Below the pieces are notes generated by a model. It was not told the DNA's origin. It did no database searches and was given only the letters and a program-made list of their open reading frames with translations. The position numbers and the translations under genes were made by a program. A DNA stretch of 64,000 nucleotides from Prostheceraeus crozeri (Eukaryota; Platyhelminthes; Polycladida; Euryleptidae). Location: positions 1 to 64,000 of the forward strand of contig CAJQUW010005737.1 in assembly GCA_907163375.1 (NCBI GenBank). The letters run 5' to 3'. Position 1 is the stretch's first letter, and each line of letters begins with the position of its first letter. Below are positions 9,402 through 22,500 of the stretch, one piece after another.

Positions 9402-10130
9402 AGTCCGGCAGCCAGAACGAGTTTCTGCAGGGAACGAGGCCGAAAGTGAGACTTTCACAGAATGATGTACACCCTATGCCTACTACGAATCTGCACGTCT
9501 CCCGAGTTCTAGTGAGTTCCTCCTCTTCTTGTCAGACAGAATCAAAGAAAAACACATGCTAATCCAATGGGACGCAGATTGCAGTTTTTGTCTAAAATGA
9601 AATTTTCTATGCTTTCTCTGATTAAACGAAAAGTACTAAGCCCAGAGTCATAATTTTTGACAGGGAATGTCTTCAGGTCATTTCCTTTAATTTCCATGTA
9701 CCCCTGTCTATAAAGCTAAACACATTCATATTTGGCGAGCCTCTTAATGTCAGCAAACACAAACATTTTGAGCAACTTTATCCACATTCAACCACATTAC
9801 TCACATACATTGCCCATTAGATGCATGATAAAAGGACATGCACATCATAGGAAATGACCTTAAGACACTCCATGCCAAACATTATGACTCTAGGCTTAGT
9901 ACTTTTCGTTTAATCAGAGAAAGCATAGAAAATTTCATTTTAGACAAAAACTGCAATCTGCGTCCCATTAGATTTACACGTGTTTTTCTTTGATCCTGTC
10001 TGACAAGAAGAGGAACTCACTAGAACTCGGCAGACGCAGCGATTCGCAGTATGGATAGGGTGTACATTATTCTGTGAAAGTCTCACTTTCGTCCTCGTTC
10101 CCTGCAGAAACTCGTTCTGGCTGCCGGACT
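9402..10130. mobile_element. Inverted-repeat MITE, empty copy of the element at 1515-5450
   Basis: About 730 bp. The left arm starts TAGTCCGGCAGCCAGAACGA and the right arm ends GTTCTGGCTGCCGGACT. Arms of about 290 bp match those of the element at 1515-5450 closely, and the centre matches both sides of the LINE insertion there. There is no coding capacity. It shows the pre-insertion state of the first copy. Right flank GAAC, left flank CAAC; no clean target duplication. Confidence 0.8.
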
Positions 10131-10221
10131 GAACAGTACCCTATTGCGATGATACATTCTTACCTATCGACATAAAAATCTCACATAGTTGTTTCAAATG
10201 ATGTGCAACATTGAAAATGAT

Positions 10222-10657
10222 ACCGCATATACTCGCCTATAATCGATCCGACTTTAAGTCGTCCCCCCGACTTTGCCGCCCAAATACTGGTATATTTCCA
10301 CAGGCCCGCCTATAAGGCGAGATGAAAAGGTAAAATTTTTGTAAAGTCAAGTTTGTCCGTAATAATTTTAATTACCCGGGATACCTGCCGGTATGGCAAA
10401 ATATTGAAACATAAAGAACGATCACATTGTTAGCACAGTCCATAATATCTGCGGTTCAATAACAAATGAAGATCTGGCGTGTCGTCTGGAGCAACCGATG
10501 AATATGAATACCGATGGACTGAGTATTGCGCGCGCACCGGTAACTGCGATAGCAGAAGAAAAATGTTATAAAGTTAATGGGACCCACCTGTAAGTCGAGA
10601 CTCCCACTTTTGGTATGAATTTTGGGTACAAAATTACAAAATTATAGTATTTTCGGT
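10222..10657. mobile_element. Small TIR element (TACCGCATATACTCGCC type)
   Basis: The left end TACCGCATATACTCGCCTAT, with nearby GACTTTAAGTCG motifs, faces a right end complementary to TACCGAAAATACTATAATTT, with GTAAGTCGAG inside. Elements with ATACTCGC.TATAA...GTCGA motifs are widespread non-autonomous DNA transposons. The internal sequence is non-coding. Ends were judged by eye only. Confidence 0.5.
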
Positions 10658-10849
10658 AGTCCTTAAGAGGACTGATGACCGTTCCCACAGGCAAAGTCAA
10701 AATTTTCTATCATAACACACAAGTTGAAAGAAAGCTATCTAAAAACAATGGGCGAACGAAAATTACAATTGTTATACACTACTCTCGACACCGGTGAGTC
10801 ACGTTCTAGGTTCGTCAGCAGGAAAACCAACCAGCGTTGCATTTCGGGT

Positions 10850-12440
10850 CCATTAATTTCCTGTATGCCCTGGTTGGCGGACCTCGTGACACCAATTACA
10901 CACAACGATCGGAAACTCTTTACATGTAAAAATTCCAAACTTTTGAAATAAGTTCACAAGTTTACACAGGATATGTGTGGCACCACGACGTAAATCTCCA
11001 ACTAAATAATCTCTCTTAGCAAGAATATTTACAATCTTTTGTGCCCTTTCAGCAACATATTGAAAATGTGAGCAAATGCGTAAAATTGTAGTTATTTGGC
11101 TCGCGAATACACGAATACGCATCTTTGGGGGGATGAGGCTGTCTGGAAAAGTTAACAACACCACAGGAAAAGGAAAATAGTCTACTTTGTGATATACTGA
11201 CGTGTGTTGACAATCTAAAACAATATCGATTTTAACATCTAAATATTCAGTGAACTTATCATTATCACCACTTCTTTCGGCCTGGAGGTCACTAGGACAT
11301 ATTTTGGGAAGTAAATTTTCAAAATGACGATAGTTCACAACACAAATGTCACCTATATAGCGAGATGTGCTTGCAAGCCCGAATTTCTTTTCTGAGAACG
11401 AAGACTTCATAAAAACAAATTCACAATGTGCTAAAAACAAATCTGCCAGTCAAGGGCTACAGTTACCTCCCTTTGGAAGGCCTCGAACTTGTTTGAAAAC
11501 TTTGCCAGCAAAAAAGTAACGCATACTTCTGACCAGGGATGCGGAGTCCTATCATTTTGATCGGACTCCGACTCCGGGTGGCAAGTATATAAAGCCTAGT
11601 TTTTAAAAAAACCTACATCATAGATCATTATAGGCTTACCTGAATCTATTTTTAGAGATCATTGTTGCATCAATAATCAATCATTTTCTATGAAAGTTCA
11701 TCAAATGTCGCTTTAAGTTGGATGCACACGACTCGGCTCCTCCCATCTTGTAGATGTGTGCTTCACACGGTCTTTCTCCAGTCTCTTCCAGGCAGGACAA
11801 TCCTCATCCTTCTTCGAAAAATATGAGTACACTTTCGATTTTAATATGCGCTTTGGAGGAGAGATCACACACGTGAACGTGAGGGTGAGAGGTAATGTTC
11901 TCAAGCAAACTAGTATTTCATTTTTGCCTCTGACCTTTGGTGCGTAAGTGTGATCGAGGCTAGGAAGGCTTGTCTTCTCTACTAAATCACCAAGTGAGAA
12001 GACAATCCTTTTTCACTATTACGATTCATTTCCTCAACTATTTCAAGCTTTGCATGCACTGCTGTCTCTGTACTTTTGTTTGACGGTGAAATTTGACATG
12101 AAGACATTGACAGCTATGCACGAGGATAAATAATTTACTTGTATTATATCTCGGGTCTAGTTATAGGCCGGAGTCGGAGTCCTATCATTTGATAGGACCA
12201 ACCAACACACAAATGCTTCCTTGAATTGGAATTGAAAACAATATCAAATAGATTTAACAAACGTGAGATAACCTGTTGTTGGTTGAGATTCGTGTACAGA
12301 GTTGAAAAATCAAAAACTTGTACTCTATTCATTATACGTATTAAGTTTTCTAAGAAATTCGGTGGAAGATTTGACGCTCCAGTTATACATCGAACCCACT
12401 GTTTTTGCGGATGCTGTCACAATAAGTTGCAAAATTAGAT
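10850..12440 (-). mobile_element. Penelope-like element, reverse transcriptase fragment
   Basis: On the minus strand, translated pieces follow PLE reverse transcriptase order: NRVQVFDFSTLYTNLNQQQV (motif A; 12240-12340), then YFFAGKVFKQVRGLPKGGNC (motif B; about 11450-11515), then SRYIGDICVV (motif C region) and YLDVKI, YHKVDYFPFPVV and FASQITTILRICS (10853-11440). FDFSTLYTN and the FP(F/I)V...SQ...R..S block are PLE hallmarks. A hAT-type insert (11534-12193) splits it. No GIY-YIG domain follows directly; the one at 5921-6682 could have belonged to the same copy before later insertions, but that is inference. The copy is degenerate and carries several breaks. Confidence 0.8.
11534..12193. mobile_element. 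hAT-like non-autonomous insert in the PLE
   Basis: It begins CAGGGATGCGGAGTCC, a familiar hAT-type terminus. The ACTCCGACTCCGG block near the left end is inverted near the right end as GGCCGGAGTCGGAGTCC (12165-12181). The right end stops within GATAGGA, short of the expected CATCCCTG, so it is probably slightly truncated. PLE coding sequence flanks it on both sides, with GGTC/TGGTC at each junction. There is no transposase. Confidence 0.55.
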
Positions 12441-15400
12441 TTTATGACTGACAGGGCTTTATTGAGAATAACAGAAAGACCCTTCGTGGTACAATGGTAT
12501 GACCCTTCGTGGTATGTTTATGAAAAATTTCATTTACAGCTTCATAAGTAGCTTAAGATGCCTTGGAGTAATGTAAGTTTATACAACAAAATCAGTGCGT
12601 GAAATGTTGCTTATCTAAGATTAGGCTTACTCAAAATTGCTAGCAGTGTTCTTAATAAACATGAATCCTCCCGCCGATTTATAAAAATCTCACCGACATA
12701 TTCGTAAAATGTTCAATAATCTTGCCGCATTGGGTATATGATTCAACAAGCTGAAACTTTTAGATTTTGAACGTTAATACAATTAAATATGTCCTGTCTT
12801 TGTCGAACTGAATGCGACAATCAAAGAGAAGCTAGAAAAATTGAACCGTTGGTGTCATCACCTCATTAGCGGCCCAACTTGCAATTCAAAATATCTTATT
12901 AAGTTGGGGGTACTCTAAATCATAAGTTATTCTTCCTCAAGGCCAACAGAATACCCTTGAGGAAGAATAATGAAATATTGGGTATTACAAAAGTAATTCT
13001 TTTGATTCCTTAGAAAGCCAGTGGCAATTAAAGATATCATACTCTAGATCAGGTCTGCTTTGCATCATAAACATGTATTTACAAATCACTTTTATCCAAT
13101 AACAGGCTAAAACATGCGTTTTTCTTCATTGTAAATGAATCCACTAATTCAACTGCAACGAAAACGAATTCATCGTTAATACAGTTAACTTGCTGATTGT
13201 GGTGGTGTGGATACAGCAGCAAAATCTCACTTGATATCCTTATGTAGTGTTTCCGTTCACACTCCGTTATGTCCGCAACATGATCATGTTATGAGTGATG
13301 TCCATAATATAGATTCTGGTTGTGTGCATCGAATAGGTCATTGTAAGCCTGTTGAACAATGTCTGGAACTAGATCGGACTCACATTTCATGAATGAAATA
13401 CGTGTATTTTTGTGGGCTTGAATCGAATTATGTCCGCAACACTAATCCGTCAATGCATTGTTTCACTTGCCCTCCTGATAGGCAAACAATCAACATTTTG
13501 CATTACAATGAGTAGATATGCCTTGCTTCCTATAACCATGACAAAAGTTGTTAATGTCAATCACGAATGCAATAGGGCCTATGGATGTGAAGGAAAATAA
13601 ATGATGAAGAGTATAATTAGATGCAGATGAGAAGACTGCAGGAAGAAGGCGAGAATCTCGAAAGAGGTTGAAGGAGGATGACCGCAGAACTGCGCGAAAA
13701 GTGGCGAAAACAAGAAAAGGAAATAGTAAACAGACTTACAAAAGGGGTACAGAGAAAGATGAAACAACATGAAAATAGGCTCATTTCAGATTCACTTCAT
13801 TGTGAGATCAAATGATGACTCACATCAACAGAAATTAAAGCGAAGAGAATACCATTCAACGCATTTCCAATGCCACAAAACAGGGCATATTTCATACAGA
13901 CTCAACCAATGCTCCCATCCATTAACTCGTGCAACACGTAAAATCACATGCTATTTTTTTTGAAGAACATGTGTTCTTTCATTTGTTTGACATATTGCAG
14001 TTATAAGCCACAAGTAACCTACCGACAAAATCCCTAAAATAATGAAGATTTCTCAATTTAATTCAGCGTAGACAACATTCAGAGAGGGTGCAAAGTTAGG
14101 CCCCCAATCATGCCGGATAAATGCTGCTGCTAAACGTAAATGGTAAATAATGCTTAATTTAGTTAATGGAACTATATGATTGGATCTCCATTTTCTTCGA
14201 AACAACACAGAACATGACCAACGCAGATATACATGACAAAAATTAACCAACAAAAAACCTTCCAAAAAAATATCATAAAAATTTCACAGAAATGTTGTGG
14301 GAAAATCAGACAAACATAGAAAATAATGGTCCATAGGCGCTGGAACCCAAAAAACCCCTCTTACCAGGAAATTGTCGTCGACTGCATCAATATGCAAATA
14401 AAGCATATTGCTTGTAATAGAAAACATGTGCAATTGAAAAAGGTACAAAAACGGCTCGAATTTGACTGGATAAAAAGGCCCACATCAATTCATTCTTTGT
14501 GTAACTGAATAGGTTCGATAAACATCAGGAAAACTAAGGAAATCTATAGTTCAAGAAGATGGACAAAATGCGATGTTGCAAACCATAGGTATCAATTCAT
14601 GTATAAGGATTCAACCGTAAAACAAAACTGACACGTTTTTAAAATTAATTTAGCTATAAACCGCAAACAAGTCAATGCAAAAACATTTTCGCAATTGTAA
14701 TAGGGGTCCATAAAACTCATAGTTTTTGTGAACTAGAATGTAGCCTGATGACTGATTTCAGAGGTCTGTGGAAAGGATGGTGTTTATTCCTTTATTACTT
14801 TATTCAAAAAAATGACAATCAGCTTACGCCATTGACATGACATGAGTATACCCCACACAATACTACGATACAACGATAACAAAAGAAAAAACATAAAAAT
14901 AAACTACCACAATTATATACAAGAAGAGAAATATAACGATTTTGAGTAGAACTGGCGAGAGAGCGGATCAAAGACGTCCACAATTTTTCAACACTATTGA
15001 TGCAACTGAAATGAATCGTGGCATAAAATCGAGAAGGATTTTTGTAAGCACAACAGTTAGGTCTCTCACAGTCCGTCTAAATGTTCCAATGTTGACAGAT
15101 TAAACTGTTCACATAGAGTAATTGTAGTCATTTGAAATCGTACAACTGCTTGTCTGGAAACACATGAAACACTATTATAAACTACCGTGAAAAACCACAC
15201 GTTTCAAACTTTTTGAATGATGTAAGGAAACATGGAAGCATGGTGACCATATTGAGAATCAATAGTCCTAAGTGTCGAGCGTAAATAACGTTAATACAAC
15301 ACAACTTCATAAACATGAACGTGCACAGAAACGATTTCATATTTCTGCGTATGAAACCAAGCAAATACCGAAATGCATAATATTATTACCCCTTACTATC

Positions 15401-17450
15401 AAACACGAAACACACACTATATGGGAAATATGTAGAAGAAAAAGCACATAGTAGATCGAATAAAAAACGGCCGAGATCCATAGATCGTGTTCAACACGAC
15501 TCTTGCAGATAAACATAGTTGATAACTATAGGTCGATAAGGTTTTGATATCGTATACTCGCTTGAGTGAAAAATTGACATGAAGGCATTATCATGACATT
15601 TCGTTGAAATCTCCATCGAACACAAACAAACTAAAACACCATTGTCCAACAAAACTCGATAGGAGTCAAGTTTAAATCAAAAACAATCGCCAAACACTGA
15701 ACTAACGCTTGAAGAATTTAACATCGACGGCGGAACATCAAACAGTTACTGGTATGAATACTATTCGGGAGAATCCTTTTACGTACAAGAGGAAACCGAG
15801 GGACCAAAGTATCGAACCTAGTGGAACAAAATCTTCCGAAAATACTTACTGGGACCCCAGCCAATGCGACTCATCGCCGCTCACAACAACTGAGACCAAC
15901 CTTCAAAGTTTCTCTGCAATTTTTGAAAATGCGTGCTGGAAACGAGAGGGAGGAGTAGAGAATGGAATTGAGCGCATGTATTAATGTCATCATTTTTTGA
16001 CATCATCACATCCTGCTCCATTTTGGTCATCATCCATCCTGTCATCCCTGTCAAAAATTAAGAAAATATAACTTTAACGCGTACTAGTCATATACATTGT
16101 ACTTTATTTTTTCGCAAACTTTCTTCGCATAGGACAAAATTTTTTCTTGTACGAGTTCTTGACATGTCTAATTTAAATATCAATTTAATTCAAAAACTGT
16201 CAAGTCACCTTATCGATGGACGTGACAGGGTACAGGGGGGTGAATAAATCAAGAGAGCTGCGAGATCATTTATAATAAACTTAAAATTACCTTGAAAGAA
16301 GGATTTTCATATAACTCAAACCCAAGGTTGAGGTTTTAGGCTGAGATTATCACATTCGATCAGGATCGGCTGCCCTCAACGTAGAAGGGGTGTTGGATAG
16401 ATCTGCTGCTCTGTAATCTATGCATGTAACTCGCAAGCTGTTTTACCATCTTTCATATCTAATGAGTCTCTGTCTATCTGAGCATGGATTTAATCTGAGT
16501 CACAGCTAACATACACCCAAGAAATGCAGGCTGCTGTGGAAATTTGTTTGATAACTTGGATGTTTTGGATTAAGAAATATCAATTAAGAAAAGACTATTT
16601 TTAATTCTTAATGATTCAAAAATGTACATGCGATCATAGTCAAAGCACTAGCCATACAAGTCATTCAGAAAGGAAGCGAGAGCTTCAGCAGTACATCAAA
16701 AAATGTATGAAAATAGACTCAAAAGAAAAAGAGAAAGCAATACAAATAATTCCGATTTACACTATTAGCTATGGACTTCCACCGTCAACAATGGCTCTTC
16801 ATATCTTCAGAAAGATAATCCAGAAAGAAGATAAAGACAGTTCAATATCGTATAAGTTGATAGCGGTCGACCTTTTCTTGTCTCGTATATTTCTGCCTCC
16901 TGAATTTGAGTAAACTAACGATAAATACGAACGTGGATGTAATGACTTAACTTTAACAAAGTCCATTTTTTAAAATCCTTCTGTCATCTTCTATGTATTT
17001 ATTGAAACAGCCACAGCTGTCTATATTTCAATAAATGTCCATTATTTATTATAATTATAAGAGAAAATTGTTTTTAAACAAAAAAAATTGATTATTCTGT
17101 GGAAGCTTAATTTACTTTTCATCTTAAATAAACGACATATCAATGACACTAATAAACCATCGTCCTGCCAAACTTCACAGATCTTGCCCCACATTAAGAC
17201 CTAAGATAGCCCTTGTTTTGGAATTACCTCTCGCAAAACCCCGGTTGGCGCTCATTCGCACTCGGATTGTCCCGTTGGCCATGCTACCAGAGACGTGCAT
17301 TCAGGGGAGGCTGATTGGTCACAGCCTACCCATAGCGATTTCGCTGAAAACACATCATATATTTCATTTAGCATGAAGAAACCAGTGAAACAGATATGTT
17401 AAAACACCAGAATTAAATCATTTTTTTAGCATCTGCTTACGGTTTGGCTA
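12441..17450. other. Unrecognised region
   Basis: Five kilobases with only short ORFs (the longest is 91 codons at 15709-15984), none matching a family that I know. No inverted termini, tRNA or array noticed. A host gene with short exons could be hidden here. Confidence 0.4.
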
Positions 17451-18066
17451 AAAGTGTTGATTAATACTAAATCGCGGCCCGGCACAAACGAGGAAACCTA
17501 TCAATGGGGGTAAAAAATAATTCCTACTATCTTACAGAGATGAAAAAAGGCGTTCGTCGCTTGCCGGATTAAAATGTCAGTTCCATCGAATGTGCTTCGA
17601 TTGCCCAAAATTAAATTCCTTCAAATCGAAGAATTCATCTCAATGCCCACAAGTTACCTCCATAATGTTGACGTTGACAACCTTCCGATTCAATATTAAA
17701 GAAAGTAACAGGCGTGACGAAAATTATGTTCACTTTGATGATCCTCTCCTCCGGCATTTCTTCACTGTATATTGCACACATTGAATCGAAGCCACACATC
17801 ATGTTTGTTTTTGATGTTGCGAAGAAGAGATATCACAAGCACGCCCCGCCTCTCCTCACACTCCTCCACTGGCTCTTGGGTCCTTTGCAGACAGCTTATT
17901 GTTTGGCCAATTTTCCACAAAAGCAAGCGATACAAGACATAACAACCATTCGAGAAGGAGCAATTTGTTGATCTGATGTGCCATTTTCGATATTAATGTT
18001 ACATATACAATTCTTCCATTCAAGGAAAACACGAAGCGCCGCCCAAGATGAATCTAATTCTGTGGA
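17451..18066. repeat. Dispersed ~600-bp repeat, copy A
   Basis: It is co-linear with 59851-60406 and, over its first ~210 bp, with 50297-50509. Shared blocks include GGAACCTAT...GGGTAAAAA, CTTACAGAGAT, CGTCGCTTGC, GAAGAATTCA, TCCATAATGTTG, CAGCTTATTGTTTG and GATGAATCTAATTCTGTG. Similarity is roughly 75-80% by eye, with small indels, so it is an old family. It has no coding frame and no clear terminal inverted repeats. The class is unknown. Confidence 0.7.
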
Positions 18067-18949
18067 TAGTAAGCGATCGAATGAATCCATTGATAAATGA
18101 TGATCAGTATTATGGTCCAAAGGTCAGTTTCTTGTTAGCAACATTTCCTAATGATTGCATAACATGATTTATTCCAATCGCCTGCCTGAGCACGCGGCGG
18201 AAGAAATTATTAAACGATTTTTGCCTGTCAAACAACCCAACCATAACAAAGGATCCTCGCTCGGTTATGATTGTTTGTTCCTTGTTTTGAATGCCGTAGG
18301 TATGGCACTGTGTTCAGAGCACGCTAGCTATAATCTACGTGGCAACACATAATGGTGGAATTGTGGCCGATTGCTTTTTCCCTTCTTTCCCCTATTGCTC
18401 CAATAGTGATGAACGAGCAGCTTGATGTAAACATTGGGATGCAGGTCTGTGCACAGAGTGGATATAGGATTGTTAGTCGGTAGACGGTAATGAGAGCTAA
18501 TCGTCTTTCACCCACGTCTGAACGAGTCTAGTGAGTTCAGTGAATCATCAAAGTGAAAAAAAAGTTAATGATGTCAAATTTCTTTCTTTCGCTTTTTCCC
18601 TTATATGAAAAAGGAAGGAAATAATTTCATTCTACTGAAGACACTGTCCCCACCCTTACAAAAATAATGGATGGGTAGAAAACGACAGACGAGGAAGTTC
18701 ATTCATGAAATTTACGAAAGAAAAGTCATTGTGGCAGGTGTTGTCCACAAAAGATTAATTATTCTGCTTCCCCATATCTCCTGCTTGCTATTCACAAAAC
18801 AAGCCACTTGCGTATAATAAAGAAGGCTACCGACAAACTGAAACATTTGTCGAAAATGCAAATCTTCAGTTCAGGCATCCATTACGTTCAAAAAAAAACG
18901 CAAATCCAATAAATTGTAGCTCTACGACCATATCGTGTCTACCAACGGA

Positions 18950-19560
18950 AAGACACATTAATTGAATGATCATCATTGAAGAGATGCAGAGTGGATGCAT
19001 AATCAATAAAGACAGAAAATATCAGAATCCTGCATCATTCATCAAAGCGGCGTGTTATTTGGCCAAACAAGATTTGGCATAGAGAAAGTGATTCTTCGAT
19101 AACAAGGGTAATCTTTATGATCGTGTAATGTCTCTTGTCTCAGATCTATCTGTTGCGTGTTGCATATCGCACTTAGAAAAAATCAACTGTCGTCAAAGGT
19201 ACATCAAATCGGATTTAAAAAAAACGACCCTATTTCATCCATTGCAACATTATCTCGGACAACATCGCGAGAGAGTTAAGTGAGACAAGTCGCACCATAG
19301 AGGCTGATGAAACAACTAACAAAAGCATAAAAGCCTCGGTTTTCTATGTTATTAGATATTTGCACGGCTGCATTGAGAATATTCAATCTTTTTTTTTAAT
19401 GGATTTATTGACATCAGTGCTGACATATCAACAAAACAATGGCAGATATTGTGGAAAAAAGTCCGAATATAAAAATCAACTGACAACGAAACTATTTTAG
19501 TCAAACGATACGGACGGTTTCACTGCATATGTCATTTAGCTGAAAAAGGAAGTGCATGGG
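18950..19560 (+). pseudogene. hAT transposase relic, TTF/DUF4371 type
   Basis: Conceptual pieces read NPASFIKAACYLAKQDLA, then NKGNLYDRVMSLVSDL, then SDNIARELSETSRTIEADET and ASVFYVIRYLHGCIENIQSF. These follow the ZMYM1/TTF-type hAT transposases (FL..A..LA..GLAFRGH...NKGNF..L......ISDNI..E......I.DE.TD.S...QLS...RYV). The pieces lie in different frames with stops between them, so it is an old dead copy. The N-terminal zinc finger and C-terminal dimerisation region were not seen. Confidence 0.6.
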
Positions 19561-19599
19561 CTTTATTAATGAAGAGGTTATCCCGGAGTCCCAAATTTG

Positions 19600-22500
19600 T
19601 TCACCAGTGTCCCTGTGCAACAATCTGATCACAAACCTTTAACTCTTATAGCTTATTCTCGCACTCGACTAACCATTCGAGACCCCAAGAGCAACATAAT
19701 ATTTTACCTTCTACTTCTAGAAAACAACCTACGTGCTTTCCGTTTTCGCTCATATTTGGTGAGGAACCTACAAATGAGATTTACCATTTAATTAAGGAAC
19801 CCAACTATCTAAATTGAAACCCAGTTAGTATATTTGAAAGATATCCCGACTCAAGCTTGGATTTTTTTAAAATTAGAAGCCATTCACGAGGTGAAACTAT
19901 AATTGGTTATTTAAATTCATTTGGACATGTAAAAAGGTGGATTAATGGGCACACACAACACGCAAAATGAATCAACAATACGGTTAGATTCCACTTGAAA
20001 ATATAGGAGGAAAAGGTAAATTTTTTAATTATAAAATCAGAGGGGTAATTGATTCAATACTGTACTGAACACACTGTATAGATACGACAGGAGTAGTATA
20101 GTCAAATCGTCTACAGATAATTGTGACGAATGAACAGGAAGCTGGGTCAAACATGGTTTCACATTCAGTCACAGCTACACATACCATAACCCGAACCAAG
20201 GTAGTAGCACACCACCCACTTCCACTGCATGCTAGCGGCACATATTGATTTAAGGGCATGCATAATGCTACATGAGTAGATGCGTTTGCAATCATATGCC
20301 CCATTTGAGATTTCTTCGTTCTGGAATAGGCTCTGAAGGACATCGATTACACAGTGAGCGTGCGAGCGCGTGGGCGGCGAGAGCTATCGCGGTCCTCTCA
20401 CTCTCTCCCTCCCGCCACCTCAAATAATCAACAAAACTCGTCAACCAGTGACGTGGCGATTAAACCCTCTCTCGAAGTAATTGGCCTATTTCGGAACGCC
20501 ATTTTTGGGTCGGAAATAACTATTCCGAACTTTGCAACTTTTCACTTGTTTTACAATCATTTATTGATGAGCATCAAACTATGATAGGGAATTGTTAATA
20601 AACAATGAGAACACTGTGGATACTTGTTTTCCTTCGACATTTCTATGTGGACATACGTTAACTAAATTAAAACCACGTGCTTTAATTTATAGATAGAAAA
20701 CTTCGAAAAACTCAAAAACACGCTGTAGGAGAAACACAAAAATGTTCGGGTACAGCGCCTGCTCATTAAAAGTACAAATTCTGCCGCCAGAATTTTTTTA
20801 TTCAATGAGCGGTTCCATTGAGGTAGTTTTGTGAAATGCATGGATTATCCTATTTTCGTGTAAAGGTATTCAGTGAAAATTGTGATCTGAAAATCCATAC
20901 CACGATGCAATCCTGACATGTTGTCCCGTTTATTTTCGTGTAGTGCGCGTTTAATCTGTGAAGAGGTTTCTTAATGCGCAAAAAAAAAATATTACATTAG
21001 ATTTCACTGAATTGACAGGAAAGTCGCTGACTTACCAACGTTCCCGTCTTATTTTCTGTGTTGTTGGGGGATAAATATTAGGCACCAGATGAAAAGGCAC
21101 ATTTCAGTTCTCAACAAAAGATTTGCCATATTATATGTCCCTATTGTGGAGTGAGGCACTAGTAGAAATTCTTTGCACTTCCGTTTGAGTCACAGATCCG
21201 GAAAATATTTTGAAATTTCTTCAGATATTATGCCAACATTGTTTCCCTTGTGAACTGTTTGAGTATGGAACATCTAGCTGAATGGCCGACCGTAATAAAA
21301 AACTGATAAAAAAGCAGCAGAATTATTTGTCTTCATCAAAAAGTTATACTGCGCCCTAAACAACATCTCCGCTATTTTTTAATAAACTGTATTTTCGTAT
21401 CCTCCAATAACAGCTGTTTTTTATCAGCCGGTCCTTTAACTGTAAAAGTTTAGTTTGCACCTAACCAAGCTAATGGCCTGGGAGAAGACATGGCTCTGAA
21501 AAGATTGGGGCAGCTTTTAAAGGACAAATTTCAGATCATTACCGTAAAATTGTGAAGAAGGAAGAAACGTCACCCGAGACTTAGGATAAAGTTAGAGTGA
21601 GGTTTCACGTTAAATTAATGAATGGAAATATTCTCTTAGATTTTGCCCAACACATTTTCCTGAGTTATTTCTTTATAGTTGAGGAATAAAGGCAGTTCAG
21701 GTTCAATATCATTCATCAACTGTATTGATGAATGGAAGCGTCAATTTTACAGTAAGTTCTAATCAGACGCAGGAAGGATTAGTATGTTTCCGTTTTTTTT
21801 TCCCTTGGGATGTCCTAGCCACTGCGTGCTATAAGGCAGACTAGTTCTGTCTTTGATATTCCTTTCGTTCATTGCATTCCACAAGCTGCGGACAATGTTC
21901 CTGCATTTGTGATAATTTGTTTCGTGTGCTCACCACTGAGCTGAGTTTGGAGAATCCCTGCGCAATTCCCTAAAAAAAAATTAACTTCGTAGAATATATT
22001 AGTGCCTTTCATTTTGGAAGTCCTACATGTGCATGGAATTGTCGAGATTCTGCAAGCTTGAATTAGTAAGATGTAGCTAGCATTGAAAAGATTAAATTCG
22101 TCTCTTTTGAGAAACCATTTTTGTTGACAGGAAAAAAAGTGAATACGATCGCCCCGAAAAAAATGGAAGAACACACCAAACATTCTAGGTCCTATAACTT
22201 GCAGAAGTGAATTTTTGGTACTGTGAAGCAATGACAGTATATAGGTAGCCTTTCACATGACTAGGAGGCCTACCACCAGCTGGTTTTTCGTGAATCTTAT
22301 CTGCACTGTCAAAAAAGGGGCTACTTCCTGTGATCCGATCTGGTCTCTGAGCAACACGTTGTTGACTGCACTATCAGAGATTCTCATCAAGATTAGAACA
22401 GAAACACATTAAATATCTGAACGATGGTGATGTGATACTGGTTATAGCAGAAGAAATAGTTGTTTTTTCATAAAATTCTTTGGATGCCTTATTGAGGAAA

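Noticed and set aside
10659-10700. Hammerhead on the plus strand (AGTCCT-TAAG-AGGACTGATGA)
   Set aside because: CTGATGA is present but the GAAA box reads CAAA and stems I and II do not fit the correct cleavage geometry.
15709-15984. 91-codon ORF as a host gene
   Set aside because: Ser/Thr-rich but with no family likeness, splice context or neighbour support.
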